NCBI GenBank assembly: GCA_036260935.1
Contig: DATALQ010000027.1
Location: 78,719-142,718 of the forward strand
DNA length: 64,000 bases
Direction of reading: 5' to 3'
Origin: JAEYOM01 sp036260935
GTDB lineage: Bacteria; Bacillota; Clostridia; Acetivibrionales; DTU013
Both the position numbers and the translations under genes were made by a program. Positions 43,089-52,826 of this stretch are shown here, piece by piece; position 1 is the stretch's first letter; each line of letters opens with the position of its first letter. The notes beneath the pieces were generated by a model. The model saw nothing but the letters and a program-made list of their open reading frames with translations. It did not search any database and was not told where the DNA came from.

Positions 43089-43931
43089 ATGAGGACCCTG
43101 AGATTCACTAAAATGCAGGGGCTAGGTAATGATTATATATATGTAAATTGTATGAAAGATTGCCCGGAAAATCCTTCGGAGCTTGCTAGACGCCTGAGCG
43201 ACAGGCATTTCGGAATCGGCTCCGACGGCTTGATACTTATAATGCCCTCCAGGGTTGCGGACTTCAGAATGAGAATGTTCAATTCGGATGGTTCAGAGGC
43301 GGAAATGTGCGGCAACGGCAGCAGATGTGTGGGTAAATACGTCTTCGATTTCGGCCTTACAGATAAGAAACAGATTACTCTCGAGACGCTTGCGGGCATA
43401 AAGGTGCTGGAGTTTACAGTGAAGGATGGAAAGGTGGCGCTTGTAAGGATAGACATGGGCGAACCTGTTCTCACGCCCGCAGATATACCGGTCAAAAGCA
43501 CAAAGGCCAGGTTCGTTTCCGAGCCCGTTACGATAAAGGACAGGATGTTCAGCGTTACCTGTGTTTCCATGGGTAATCCGCATGCCGTGTCGTATGTCGA
43601 CCAAGTCGACAGCTTCCCGCTCGAGATTTACGGGCCGCTGATGGAAGTAAACGAGCTTTATCCGAGAAAGGTCAACAGTGAGTTTGTCGAGATCCTTGAC
43701 AGAAAGACACTGAAAATGAGAGTATGGGAAAGAGGCGCGGGGGAAACGCTTGCCTGCGGTACAGGAGCCTGCGCGGTTGCAGTTGCTTCAATCCTGAACG
43801 GCCTTAGCGAAAGAAATGTCACGGTGAAGCTTCTCGGAGGCGATCTTATGATCGAATGGAGCGAGAAGGACAATCATGTTTACATGACCGGACCGGCTGT
43901 CACGGTATTCGATGGCATAGTCGAAATATAA
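43089..43931 (+). CDS. dapF: Diaminopimelate epimerase
   Basis: A 280-residue enzyme (EC 5.1.1.7) that interconverts LL- and meso-diaminopimelate in lysine and peptidoglycan synthesis. The two catalytic cysteines are in AEMCGNGSRCVGKY (near residue 75) and ETLACGTGACAVAV (near 220). The start MRTLRFTKMQGLGNDYIY is the family's usual N-terminus, so ATG 43089 behind GGAGG is chosen over the longer frame to 43059. dapL follows 88 bases downstream in the same direction, so these two successive steps are encoded together. Confidence 0.97.
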   Translation: MRTLRFTKMQGLGNDYIYVNCMKDCPENPSELARRLSDRHFGIGSDGLILIMPSRVADFRMRMFNSDGSEAEMCGNGSRCVGKYVFDFGLTDKKQITLETLAGIKVLEFTVKDGKVALVRIDMGEPVLTPADIPVKSTKARFVSEPVTIKDRMFSVTCVSMGNPHAVSYVDQVDSFPLEIYGPLMEVNELYPRKVNSEFVEILDRKTLKMRVWERGAGETLACGTGACAVAVASILNGLSERNVTVKLLGGDLMIEWSEKDNHVYMTGPAVTVFDGIVEI

Positions 43932-44019
43932 AAAATGCATTAAATCCTGCAAAAAGCGGGACAGATGGATAATGTTCTAACCCTTTCAAGAAAGTAATTG
44001 TGTCGAAGGAGAAATAACT

Positions 44020-45261
44020 ATGGCGTACGCGAACGAAAATTATTTGAAATTGCCCGGGAATTATCTTTTTGCAGAGATTGCAAAAAGAAGGGACAGCTAC
44101 ATAAAGGCACACCCCGAGGCCGATATCATAAGACTCGGCATTGGAGACGTGACTCAGCCTCTGCAGCCGGAGGTTATAAAGGGCCTGCATAAGGCAGTTG
44201 ACGAAATGGGAACCGAAAGGACCTTCAGGGGATACGGACCTGACGGTTACGGCTATGAATTCCTTATCAAGGCGATAATTGAAAACGACTATAAACCCAG
44301 AGGCGTAGATCTGGATATTGACGAAGTGTTCATAAGCGACGGGGCAAAGAGCGATACGGGCAACATACAAGAAATCTTCGGCACCGGCAACGTCATAGCC
44401 CTGACCGATCCCGTATATCCCGTATATCTCGACAGCAACATCATGGCCGGAAGGGCCGGGGAATACGACAGCGCCAGCGGGCGTTTCAGCAAAGTCGTAT
44501 ACATGCCCTGCACAGCGGAAAACAATTTTTCACCGGACTTACCCAAACAGAAGGTCGACATGATATACCTCTGCTTTCCGAACAATCCTACCGGGACAAC
44601 GCTTTCCAAGGCGCAGCTGAAGAAGTGGGTGGATTATGCCAAGGCCAACGAAAGCATCATACTATATGACGCCGCGTACGAAGCCTATATAAGCGAGCCG
44701 GATATCCCGCACAGCATCTTTGAAATTGAAGGGGCAAAGGAAGTAGCCATAGAGTTCAGAAGCTTTTCCAAAACCGCCGGCTTTACGGGAACGCGCTGTG
44801 CCTTTACAGTCATACCGAAGGCATTGATGGCTCAGAACTCGAAGGGCGAGCAGGTATCTCTGAACAAGCTCTGGTACAGAAGGCAAACCACAAAGTTCAA
44901 CGGCGTGGCATATATTATCCAAAGAGCGGCCGAAGCCATTTACAGCGACGAAGGAAAGAAGCAGACAAAGGCAGTCATCGACTATTATATGAATAATGCG
45001 TCAATAATCCGCAAAGGTCTCCAGGAGCTAGGCTTACAGGTGTTCGGAGGCGTAAACGCACCGTATATCTGGCTGAAAACTCCAAACGGGATGGATTCGT
45101 GGGCATTCTTCGACAAGCTCCTGAATGAGGCAAATATCGTGGGTACTCCCGGTTCCGGCTTCGGACCCAGCGGCCAGGGTTATTTCAGGCTTACTGCCTT
45201 CGGCAGCAGGGAAAACACCGAGAGGGCGATCGAACGTTTCAAGACAAGGCTGAAGCTGTAA
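44020..45261 (+). CDS. dapL: LL-diaminopimelate aminotransferase
   Basis: A 413-residue fold-type I PLP enzyme (EC 2.6.1.83) that makes LL-diaminopimelate directly from tetrahydrodipicolinate and glutamate. Marks are GIGDVTQPLQPEVI near residue 41, RGYGPDGYGYEFL, CFPNNPTGTTLS near 190 and the PLP lysine in EFRSFSKTAGFTGTR near 250. Together with dapF this shows that the organism uses the DapL variant of the pathway, as many Clostridia do. GAAGGAG precedes the ATG and a strong terminator follows. Confidence 0.97.
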   Translation: MAYANENYLKLPGNYLFAEIAKRRDSYIKAHPEADIIRLGIGDVTQPLQPEVIKGLHKAVDEMGTERTFRGYGPDGYGYEFLIKAIIENDYKPRGVDLDIDEVFISDGAKSDTGNIQEIFGTGNVIALTDPVYPVYLDSNIMAGRAGEYDSASGRFSKVVYMPCTAENNFSPDLPKQKVDMIYLCFPNNPTGTTLSKAQLKKWVDYAKANESIILYDAAYEAYISEPDIPHSIFEIEGAKEVAIEFRSFSKTAGFTGTRCAFTVIPKALMAQNSKGEQVSLNKLWYRRQTTKFNGVAYIIQRAAEAIYSDEGKKQTKAVIDYYMNNASIIRKGLQELGLQVFGGVNAPYIWLKTPNGMDSWAFFDKLLNEANIVGTPGSGFGPSGQGYFRLTAFGSRENTERAIERFKTRLKL

Positions 45262-45293
45262 TAGAATAAAGTAATTGGACAGTTTTGAAGCTG

Positions 45294-45320
45294 AGGAGAT
45301 CCGAAATGGATCTCCTTTTT
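45294..45320 (+). terminator. Terminator after dapL
   Basis: A perfect 9-bp stem AGGAGATCC / GGATCTCCT with a 5-nt loop, followed by TTTTTA. Confidence 0.88.
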
Positions 45321-45409
45321 ATGTTAATGAAATATCGGCTCCGAATTAAAAAAATGCCCGGACATATACTAACCAGGTTGTTATGTTTGATGCTGCCTGG
45401 AGGTAAGGC

Positions 45410-46423
45410 ATGAAAAGAACCGGGTTGCTTTTTTCAATTTGTGCTGCGCTGCTTATCGCCTTGTTTGCCAACGGCCTGTATTTTCTGCTGCTCAGCCGGA
45501 CTGTCAGACAGAGGCCGGCGCCTGTGCCGATCAGTGATATTTCGGAGCCTTTCCCGCTGGATCCGGATATACCGGGGTTGTGGCCATATGAGCTGGAAAT
45601 CACGGGACAGTACATGCAAGAGGAACATACGAATTATATTGAAAGCGGAGCTTCAGGCGAAGGCAGGTATGAAGGCAACGAACCCGTGAATCTGATGGTG
45701 CTTGGGCTGGACGGGGATAAAACCAGGTGCGATGTCATACTGCTGGTCCAATATGACCCCTCGGCTTCAAAGATAAATCTCCTGTCTGTGGCGCGCGATA
45801 CCAGGGTGGCAGTGAGCGGCAGCTACTGCAAGATAAACGCCGTCTATTCGAAGGGCGGCGAGAGGCTGGTTGCCAGAAAGCTGTCACAACTTACGGGACT
45901 CCCTGTCCATTATTATATTACTATGGATTTTGAGGGCTTCAGGGAAATAATCGACGCGTTCGGGGGCGTAGAGTTCTATGTCCCGTTTAGGATGAATTAC
46001 GACGACCCCGCCCAGAAGCTGCATATTCATCTTGATAAAGGCCTGCAGCTGTTAACCGGTAGGAAGGCCGAGCAGCTCGTACGATACAGGAAGGGCAATC
46101 TTAAGGGGCAGGGCTATACTGAAGGAGATATCGGAAGAATCAGGATGCAGCAGGATTTCCTGAACGCTTTTATCGATCAGAAGCTGAAACTCAGATATAT
46201 TTCCAGGTTTGACGAACTTTTTTACATACTCGGCAGACATATGAAAACCAATATAACTGCCGGGGACATTTCCTATTACATTGCCGACATCTCAAAAATA
46301 CGGGCCGGTGAAGCGGAGGCCAGTGTACTTCCGGGCGATAGCAGGATAATAGACGGAGTCTGGTATTATATCTGCGACCGTAAAAAAACCAGGGACCTCA
46401 TAAGAGAACGCTTTGTTTTCTGA
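45410..46423 (+). CDS. LytR-CpsA-Psr (LCP) family cell-wall glycopolymer transferase
   Basis: A 337-residue protein with one N-terminal transmembrane helix (about 6-28) and an extracellular LCP domain. Marks are LMVLGLDGDKTRCDVILLVQY (near residue 94), LLSVARDTRVAV (catalytic Arg-Asp region) and YRKGNLKGQGYTEGDIGRIRMQQ (near 225). LCP enzymes transfer undecaprenyl-linked glycopolymers to peptidoglycan. This links well with SLH surface proteins, which need such polymers. TGGAGGTAAGGC precedes the ATG. Confidence 0.92.
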   Translation: MKRTGLLFSICAALLIALFANGLYFLLLSRTVRQRPAPVPISDISEPFPLDPDIPGLWPYELEITGQYMQEEHTNYIESGASGEGRYEGNEPVNLMVLGLDGDKTRCDVILLVQYDPSASKINLLSVARDTRVAVSGSYCKINAVYSKGGERLVARKLSQLTGLPVHYYITMDFEGFREIIDAFGGVEFYVPFRMNYDDPAQKLHIHLDKGLQLLTGRKAEQLVRYRKGNLKGQGYTEGDIGRIRMQQDFLNAFIDQKLKLRYISRFDELFYILGRHMKTNITAGDISYYIADISKIRAGEAEASVLPGDSRIIDGVWYYICDRKKTRDLIRERFVF

Positions 46424-46551
46424 TCTCCAATTTTTGTTTACAGAAAATTAACATTTCAATGCCTCTTAATTGCCATTTGGCTTCCAATATTTAAGGAACG
46501 TTTAAGCTTTTAATGTAAAAATTTAAGAAAAAGCTTTTGGGAGGTAGCTGA

Positions 46552-48618
46552 ATGGACACAGTAATACCCGGTGTAAACCGGAAAAGTTTTTTCAGGGGAA
46601 GAGCATTTAAGGTAATTGCAATAAGCCTTGCGGTCATAATTGCCGTCGGAGGTGTAGCTATATTCCTGCGGAACAGAAAAAATAAAACAGGGAATTCCGT
46701 TGAACAAAGGACGGCTGTAGTTACGCGGGGGCAGCTGGTAGACAGCATTGCAGGTTCTGCGCCGGTAGAATCCGCAAACAGGAGCGAACTGTCACCCAAG
46801 GTGACCGCAACGCTTCAGCAGATCAACTGCAAGGAGGGCGACCAGGTCAAAAAGGGCGATGTGCTGTTTGTACTGGACAATACGGACGCGCTTCTCAATA
46901 TAGAAAATACCAGCAATCAAATAGCGCAGATGCAGCTGAACCTGGACAGCACAGCCAAAAGCGTTGGCGGGTTGACCGTACAGGCCCCGTTCAGCGGACA
47001 GGTAACAGGTATAAGCGTAAAGGAAGACGACAATGTAAATAAGGGCGGTGCGCTGTTGACTGTCACGGATGTCGGAACGCTCGAAGTAACACTTCCGTTC
47101 AGCGGTACAGCGGCAAAAAACATTTCAGTGGGACAGAATGCAACGGTATATATTCCCGACCTCATGCTTTCCGTAAACGGTACGGTCGCATACAAAAGCA
47201 GTAAGCCTTATACTACGGCTTCAGGCGGAGAATTGTACAATGTGGAAATCACTATAAACAACCCGGGTTCGCTTAAGGAAGGCATGAAAGCTACTGCCGA
47301 AATTCAGGCAGTCGGAGCTGCACTCGACAGTGTGGACAGCGGGACTCTTACATATAAAAACAAAAAGACACTCAGAAGCGACGCCGGAGGTACGGTAACG
47401 GGCATAAACGTCAGGGATAACGAGTTTGTAAATTCCGGCGACGTACTCGTAAGGCTAGAAAATGATGATCTAGTTCTGACTTCGTCGACAAATGATATAA
47501 AAATGGAGAACCTCCAATCCCAGCTCGGGATACAGCAGAAACAGCTCGATTACTACACGATCACAGCTCCGTTCGACGGTACGATAACAAGCATGGGTAC
47601 GGCAAATGAAGGCGACACGGTCAAGCAGGGCGAGGTACTTGCAGTCGTCTCCGACATGAATCACCTCCAGTTCTCAATTTCGATCGATGAATTGGACATA
47701 TCACAGGTCGCAGTAGGTCAGGATGTAACCATAACGGCGGAAGCTCTTACGGAGACACAGACGACACCTCTCGCCGGGAAGGTCGGCAAAATAGCCATGG
47801 AAGGGACCAGCAACAACGGAGTCACGACCTACCCCGTTACAGTAGCAGTAGATGATACTGCCGCCGGCAAATTGAAGACGGGAATGAATATAGATGCGGA
47901 AATACTTGTCAGCAACAGGCAGGATGTGTTGATGGTTCCTTTGGAGGCGGTCGTGGAACGCGGCGGCAGGAGCTTTGTATATGTTAAGGGAACCGGCAAT
48001 GGTCAGAGCGGTCAGAGCGGTCAGGACGGCCAGAGCGGTCAGTTCGGCCAGGGAAATCCGTCCATACAGGGTAATCAGAGCGTTCAGAACGGTCAGGACG
48101 GCCAGACGGGTCAGAACGGGCAAAACCGCTGGAATGGCCAGGGCAGCCAGCAGAGCGCCAATGGCCAGAACTGGAAGAACGGTACAGGGACAACAAGCGG
48201 TTCAGGCTTTACACGCTCATCCAGGAGCAGGAATACCAGCGGAGCGGCAATAGGGGCCAATACTTCGGGTGCTGCCTTCGGACCTGACCCTTCAGGCGCC
48301 GGTTTCGGACCGAATACTTCGGGCTCGGCCATAGGCGCACCTTCCCAGTTGCGCAGGCAAAATAAGGATTCATATTATGCCAACGCCGTATTGACGGAGG
48401 TACAGACGGGTGTAAGCAACGACACATACATGGAAATAGTAGGCGGCTTGTCCGAGGGACAGGTAGTAGTTCTGCCCAGGACAAGTACGGCTTCTTCTTC
48501 GGCGACGAATACGAACAAAGGTTTCAGCATAGGAGGTCTGGGCCAGAACATCAAGAGAAGCGGAGCAACAGGCTTCCAGGGAGGCGGAATGCCTGACGGC
48601 GGCCCCGGCGGCTTCTAG
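46552..48618 (+). CDS. MacA/HlyD-like efflux adaptor with Gln/Gly-rich insertion
   Basis: A 688-residue membrane-fusion protein. The N-terminus has one transmembrane helix (about 17-38). Two successive lipoyl/barrel halves follow (lipoyl-type VTATLQQINCKEGDQVKKGDVL near 83, then TVTGINVRDNEFVNSGDVL near 283), and then a beta-barrel domain. Between residues about 480 and 605 the C-terminal domain is interrupted by a low-complexity insert. It first has GQ-rich repeats (GQSGQDGQ, NGQ), then SGAAxGxxP-type repeats. A membrane-proximal segment resumes afterward. The adaptor is followed by an ABC ATPase and a permease, so it forms a MacAB-like export complex of a Gram-positive type. GGGAGGTAG precedes the ATG. 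Confidence 0.88.
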   Translation: MDTVIPGVNRKSFFRGRAFKVIAISLAVIIAVGGVAIFLRNRKNKTGNSVEQRTAVVTRGQLVDSIAGSAPVESANRSELSPKVTATLQQINCKEGDQVKKGDVLFVLDNTDALLNIENTSNQIAQMQLNLDSTAKSVGGLTVQAPFSGQVTGISVKEDDNVNKGGALLTVTDVGTLEVTLPFSGTAAKNISVGQNATVYIPDLMLSVNGTVAYKSSKPYTTASGGELYNVEITINNPGSLKEGMKATAEIQAVGAALDSVDSGTLTYKNKKTLRSDAGGTVTGINVRDNEFVNSGDVLVRLENDDLVLTSSTNDIKMENLQSQLGIQQKQLDYYTITAPFDGTITSMGTANEGDTVKQGEVLAVVSDMNHLQFSISIDELDISQVAVGQDVTITAEALTETQTTPLAGKVGKIAMEGTSNNGVTTYPVTVAVDDTAAGKLKTGMNIDAEILVSNRQDVLMVPLEAVVERGGRSFVYVKGTGNGQSGQSGQDGQSGQFGQGNPSIQGNQSVQNGQDGQTGQNGQNRWNGQGSQQSANGQNWKNGTGTTSGSGFTRSSRSRNTSGAAIGANTSGAAFGPDPSGAGFGPNTSGSAIGAPSQLRRQNKDSYYANAVLTEVQTGVSNDTYMEIVGGLSEGQVVVLPRTSTASSSATNTNKGFSIGGLGQNIKRSGATGFQGGGMPDGGPGGF

Positions 48619-48634
48619 AGGGTTGGAGGATTAT

Positions 48635-49312
48635 ATGATCACACTTAAAAACATAAATAAAATCTATGAGATGGGTGAGACCAGCGTGGGTGCACTGTCG
48701 GACGTATCGCTGCACGTCGCGGAACATGAATTCGTAGCCGTCGTAGGTCCCTCCGGTTCAGGCAAATCGACGCTCATGAACATACTCGGCTGTCTGGACG
48801 TACCCACATCCGGCAGTTACCAGCTTGACGGCAGGGAAATAAGCAATATGAGGGATAACGAACTGGCAGACATAAGGAACACAAAGATCGGATTTATATT
48901 TCAAGGCTTCAATCTCCTGAAAAAGCTGAATGCGGTCGAAAATGTCGAGCTTCCTCTTGTATATCGCGGGATCAGCCAAAGGGAAAGATACCGCAGGTCC
49001 GTGGAAGCGCTTGAAGCCGTAGGATTGGGAGACCGAATAAAACATACGCCCAACGAACTTTCGGGCGGACAGCAGCAAAGGGTTGCCATAGCCAGGGCGC
49101 TCGTGAGCAATCCGCCGATACTGCTGGCTGACGAACCGACAGGAAACCTCGACACCAAATCGGGTTCCGAAATAATGAAAATAATACACGACCTTCATGC
49201 CAAGGGGAACACGATAATACTGATCACGCATGACAATCATATTGCCGAACAGGCGGGCAGGGTAATCCGGATGATTGACGGACGCCTTTCGGAAGACAGG
49301 GAGGTGAGTTGA
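48635..49312 (+). CDS. ABC transporter ATP-binding protein, MacB/LolD-like
   Basis: A 225-residue ATPase with Walker A GPSGSGKST (near residue 37), Q-loop in FIFQGFNLL, signature LSGGQQQR (near 142) and Walker B ILLADEPTGNLD (near 160). This arrangement is of the LolD/MacB class (type VII), which acts with mechanotransmission permeases. ATG 48635 follows TTGGAGGATTAT; the frame begins at TTG 48623. It is between the adaptor gene and the permease gene with short gaps, so the three are one transcript. Confidence 0.95.
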   Translation: MITLKNINKIYEMGETSVGALSDVSLHVAEHEFVAVVGPSGSGKSTLMNILGCLDVPTSGSYQLDGREISNMRDNELADIRNTKIGFIFQGFNLLKKLNAVENVELPLVYRGISQRERYRRSVEALEAVGLGDRIKHTPNELSGGQQQRVAIARALVSNPPILLADEPTGNLDTKSGSEIMKIIHDLHAKGNTIILITHDNHIAEQAGRVIRMIDGRLSEDREVS

Positions 49313-50497
49313 TTGGGCTTGATGGAAGCATTCAAGATGGCGATAAAAAGCATACTGTCCAATAAAGGCCGTTCAATGCTAACCATGCTCGGCGTAATCA
49401 TAGGTGTTGGTGCGGTTATCGCCGCGGTGGGGTTCGCACAGGGCACCACTAAAAATATAACGGATTCCATATCGAGCATGGGCACCAACCTTGTCCAGGT
49501 AAATATAACCGGGAGGGGCAGCAACAGAAAAGTGACCTATGATCAGATGAAAGCCTTCGCTGATGAAAATAGCGCTCTGATAAGCAGAGTTTCGCCTCAG
49601 ATGGGTATTTCGGGTGTAACCGTAAAAGCAGGCTCAAAAAGCATGAGTACGACGACCGTAATGGGTACGTCGCCGGATTATGAAGAGGTAAACAACAGGC
49701 CGATTTCAACTGGTAGATTTTTAATCGACAGCGATCTAAGCGGCAGATCCAAGGTAGCTGTGATCGGTACGGCAGTTGTTAATACGCTTTTCGCGGATCA
49801 GGACCCGCTCGGGCAAAAAATCAAACTCAACGGCAATATATTTACAGTTGTCGGCATACTTACCGAAATGGAATCGGGTCAGACAGACACCAAGGATGAT
49901 TTTATCATCATACCCGTCACGGTGGCGCAAAGGCTTGGCAGAAATACCACTATCAGAAATTTCTCCGTCATGGCGCAGGAATCTGCGGACATGGACACTG
50001 TAGTGGAAAAAATCGACGCGTTCCTGTTGGACATTTACAAAGATGAAAACTCCTACAGGGTAACGAACTCTGAACAAATGCTCGAAACACTTGACCAGGT
50101 GACAGGTATGATGATGGCAATGCTCGGGGGTATTGCAGCGATCTCGCTGGTTGTAGGAGGTATCGGCATCATGAATATTATGCTTGTCTCTGTCACGGAA
50201 AGAACCCGCGAAATCGGTATCAGAAAGGCCATAGGCGCCAAGAAGAGGAACATATTGATACAATTCCTGATAGAAGCCGTTATGATAACGGGGCTTGGAG
50301 GGCTGATCGGCGTGATGCTGGGAGTCTGCATAATCAAATTTATCTTCGGCGGCCTTAATATAGTCCCGGAAGCCTACTCATCCTTCTGGATGGCGACTTC
50401 CTTCGGGATCTCGTTACTGACCGGTATTATGTTCGGCATGTTCCCCGCTGTAAAGGCGTCCAACCTCAACCCTATCGATGCGCTGAGGTTCGAATGA
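49313..50497 (+). CDS. ABC transporter permease, MacB/FtsX-type
   Basis: A 394-residue permease with the MacB layout: one N-terminal helix (about 19-42), a large extracytoplasmic domain (about 45-270), then three helices (about 275-380) with NIMLVSVTERTREIGIRKAIGA, the FtsX-family coupling motif. TTG 49313 directly follows the ATPase stop (TGA), with GGGAGGTGAG four bases upstream; ATG 49322 is an alternative. With the adaptor and ATPase it should export a peptide, lipid or toxic compound, or signal antibiotic stress. The substrate is unknown. Confidence 0.94.
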   Translation: MGLMEAFKMAIKSILSNKGRSMLTMLGVIIGVGAVIAAVGFAQGTTKNITDSISSMGTNLVQVNITGRGSNRKVTYDQMKAFADENSALISRVSPQMGISGVTVKAGSKSMSTTTVMGTSPDYEEVNNRPISTGRFLIDSDLSGRSKVAVIGTAVVNTLFADQDPLGQKIKLNGNIFTVVGILTEMESGQTDTKDDFIIIPVTVAQRLGRNTTIRNFSVMAQESADMDTVVEKIDAFLLDIYKDENSYRVTNSEQMLETLDQVTGMMMAMLGGIAAISLVVGGIGIMNIMLVSVTERTREIGIRKAIGAKKRNILIQFLIEAVMITGLGGLIGVMLGVCIIKFIFGGLNIVPEAYSSFWMATSFGISLLTGIMFGMFPAVKASNLNPIDALRFE

Positions 50498-50533
50498 CTG
50501 CGCGTACTTAAAACATTCTTAGGAGGTTTTACA

Positions 50534-52522
50534 ATGAGAAAATTCCTGGCTTTACTGGTAGTCCTATCGATAATAACTCTTTCAGGTACTGCCTTTGCGG
50601 CAAGCAGCGATGTACCTGCTTCATCGGAATATTACAGCGCTGTCGGGCGCGTGACGTCGCTCGGCCTGATGGACAATGCCGCGAACAATGCTTTCAAACC
50701 GAACGATGCCACTACCCGCGAGCAGTTCGCAAAACTCATAGTAATAGCAGCAGGACTAAGCGATACTGCCGATTCGATGAAGGGTCCCACGATATTTTCG
50801 GATGTGCCCGCGAATGGCGAAAATAACGGTTACATAAACCTCAGCATTAGCAAAGGCTTTATGGCAGGTCTTGCCGACGGTAGATTCCATCCCTCCGAGG
50901 CAGTGACCTACGCCCAGGCCGTGACTGCGATGATCAGGGTGCTCGGTTATACTGACGCCGATATACCTGGCACATGGCCGAAAAATTACATGGAAAAGGC
51001 CAAATCGCTGGGTTTGGCTGTCAATGCTTCGCTTTCAGCCACCTCGAAGGTGCCGAGAGGCGTCATGGCACAGATGCTGGATGTACTGCTGGATACGAAA
51101 ATCAAGTCTGCTAATTCGCAGGAAGCGTCAAAGACTCTTGCGGAAACGGCAGGGCTGACAACCGCCGGTATGTACACGGTTTACAGCAAGCCTCTCATAT
51201 ATTACAAGGCAGACGTAGCCAACTTCGGGATTGGAGGCCTGGACCTCAGCGGAAGGCTGAACATAGTCAGAAATTCAGTGGACAACAGTACGAGCCCTGC
51301 AACAGTTACTAACGGAGAGGCCATTAAGCCTTCCGATATACAGGATTTCAACGTGCTGTACCAGGTATCTGACAAATCGGGTAAAAACAAATATATTCTA
51401 GTCATAGACAATAAGGTAACAGGAACTCTGACAGGGATACTGCCCGACAAAAACGCCCCGCAGAAGATCGAGGTCGACGGCAGGGCATACGAGCTCGACA
51501 AGAGCTTCGATACCTCCAAGCTTTCAGGAACCAATTCATTTAGTCTTGACGACGGTATAACGCTGCTTCTGGGCTATGACGGCAAGGTTGTGGATATGCA
51601 GGAGGCACTATATTCGGATAATTCAAGCTTTGCATTCGTTATGAACTATAACAGCTACAAGGCCTCTGTGAGCGGTTTGACAAAATACACGGTGAAGCTG
51701 TTGATGCCCAATGGCTCAGTCAGTACCTTCGATGCAGCTTCGAACCCGTCGACGCTTAAGGGCAAGCTCGTTATCTACACCAAAAACTCGGACAATTCGG
51801 TTAACCTGACGGACATCAACTATTCAACCACTGGGGAACTATACATCGACAAGGAAAACAGGAGGATATTCTCCAATTACAACAATTACTGCAATGAGAT
51901 CGCAGGAAATGTGAAGATATTCAACTATATTTCGAATAATGCCGAGGTAGACGCGCAGGCTCAGGTACTTAGCTGGTCGGATCTCCCGTCGGGCACGCTG
52001 CGCTCCGGAAAGGTTCTGTTCCTGAACAAGACGGGCGATTTTGAGGATGTGAACCTTCTACTGCTCAACAATGTCGATTCGAAAAGTTATGTGAACGGTA
52101 TTGTAAAATCTGCAAAGAGCCAGATTTTGAACGGCAGGACCGCATATACGTATACGATCTCGGTCGCCGGCAAAGACTTCACCTACGCTGCGGAATCCAA
52201 TGCGTATGATATCGGCCCGGGTTCGGTAGTGAGGCTCAGTATGTCCGGGAATGCTATCGGCAATATCCTTGAAGTAAGGTATCCCGATAGCCAGGCTTAC
52301 ATGCTGGAGGCTGTCGACAAGGACAGAATAAGGCTCAACAGCAGGACATATACGTTCACCGATGACAAGTTGATATATCTTCTCGACAGCGCAGGCAGCG
52401 TAAAAACTATAGAAACCTCGCAGCTCAGGACTGATGCCGCATATGACCTTGTATCCGTATATACCGACGTATCCTATACTTCGGGCGGTAAAGCCGAGAT
52501 AGTGATAATAAAGAGCTATTGA
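50534..52522 (+). CDS. SLH-domain surface protein
   Basis: A 662-residue exported protein with a signal peptide (about 1-23, ending AFA). SLH repeats at the N-terminus (about 30-85, 90-150 and a weaker third at about 155-195) should anchor it to the cell wall polymer. The remaining about 450 residues are beta-rich and unknown, with many Ser/Asn/Asp residues. AGGAGGTTTTAC precedes the ATG. It follows the ABC permease by 36 bases, so it may be co-expressed with the transporter. Two hairpins follow. Confidence 0.87.
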   Translation: MRKFLALLVVLSIITLSGTAFAASSDVPASSEYYSAVGRVTSLGLMDNAANNAFKPNDATTREQFAKLIVIAAGLSDTADSMKGPTIFSDVPANGENNGYINLSISKGFMAGLADGRFHPSEAVTYAQAVTAMIRVLGYTDADIPGTWPKNYMEKAKSLGLAVNASLSATSKVPRGVMAQMLDVLLDTKIKSANSQEASKTLAETAGLTTAGMYTVYSKPLIYYKADVANFGIGGLDLSGRLNIVRNSVDNSTSPATVTNGEAIKPSDIQDFNVLYQVSDKSGKNKYILVIDNKVTGTLTGILPDKNAPQKIEVDGRAYELDKSFDTSKLSGTNSFSLDDGITLLLGYDGKVVDMQEALYSDNSSFAFVMNYNSYKASVSGLTKYTVKLLMPNGSVSTFDAASNPSTLKGKLVIYTKNSDNSVNLTDINYSTTGELYIDKENRRIFSNYNNYCNEIAGNVKIFNYISNNAEVDAQAQVLSWSDLPSGTLRSGKVLFLNKTGDFEDVNLLLLNNVDSKSYVNGIVKSAKSQILNGRTAYTYTISVAGKDFTYAAESNAYDIGPGSVVRLSMSGNAIGNILEVRYPDSQAYMLEAVDKDRIRLNSRTYTFTDDKLIYLLDSAGSVKTIETSQLRTDAAYDLVSVYTDVSYTSGGKAEIVIIKSY

Positions 52523-52537
52523 GAACTCCGCAGAGAG

Positions 52538-52576
52538 GGTGCATTCCGGCGGGCTTTCGCCGGAGGCATCCTTTTG
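52538..52576 (+). terminator. Terminator after SLH gene
   Basis: An imperfect 14-bp stem (GGTGCATTCCGGCG with CGCCGGAGGCATCC) followed by TTTTG. Confidence 0.65.
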
Positions 52577-52604
52577 TTAATGGAACATAGCGAAGTCTTG
52601 TTCA

Positions 52605-52641
52605 AAAAACGTGGACACTCGATGTGTCCGCGTTTTTTTAT
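52605..52641 (+). terminator. Second hairpin terminator
   Basis: AAAAAACGTGGACAC pairs with GTGTCCGCGTTTTTT around TCGAT, with one mismatch. The A/T ends make it suited to either direction. Confidence 0.75.
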
Positions 52642-52826
52642 ATGCAGTAAATAATAAATTTTTTATATAAAAAGTGATTTATTACAATAGATAAATTCCC
52701 AGTTAATATAAGATCATAATATTTATTAAATACAAAATCGTTAAATTTTAGTATACATAGCAGCTGAAATTTGATAATCTTTTTCTTGGAGGTTCATATC
52801 CGGGACAGAAAGCGTGAGTAAAGCTG

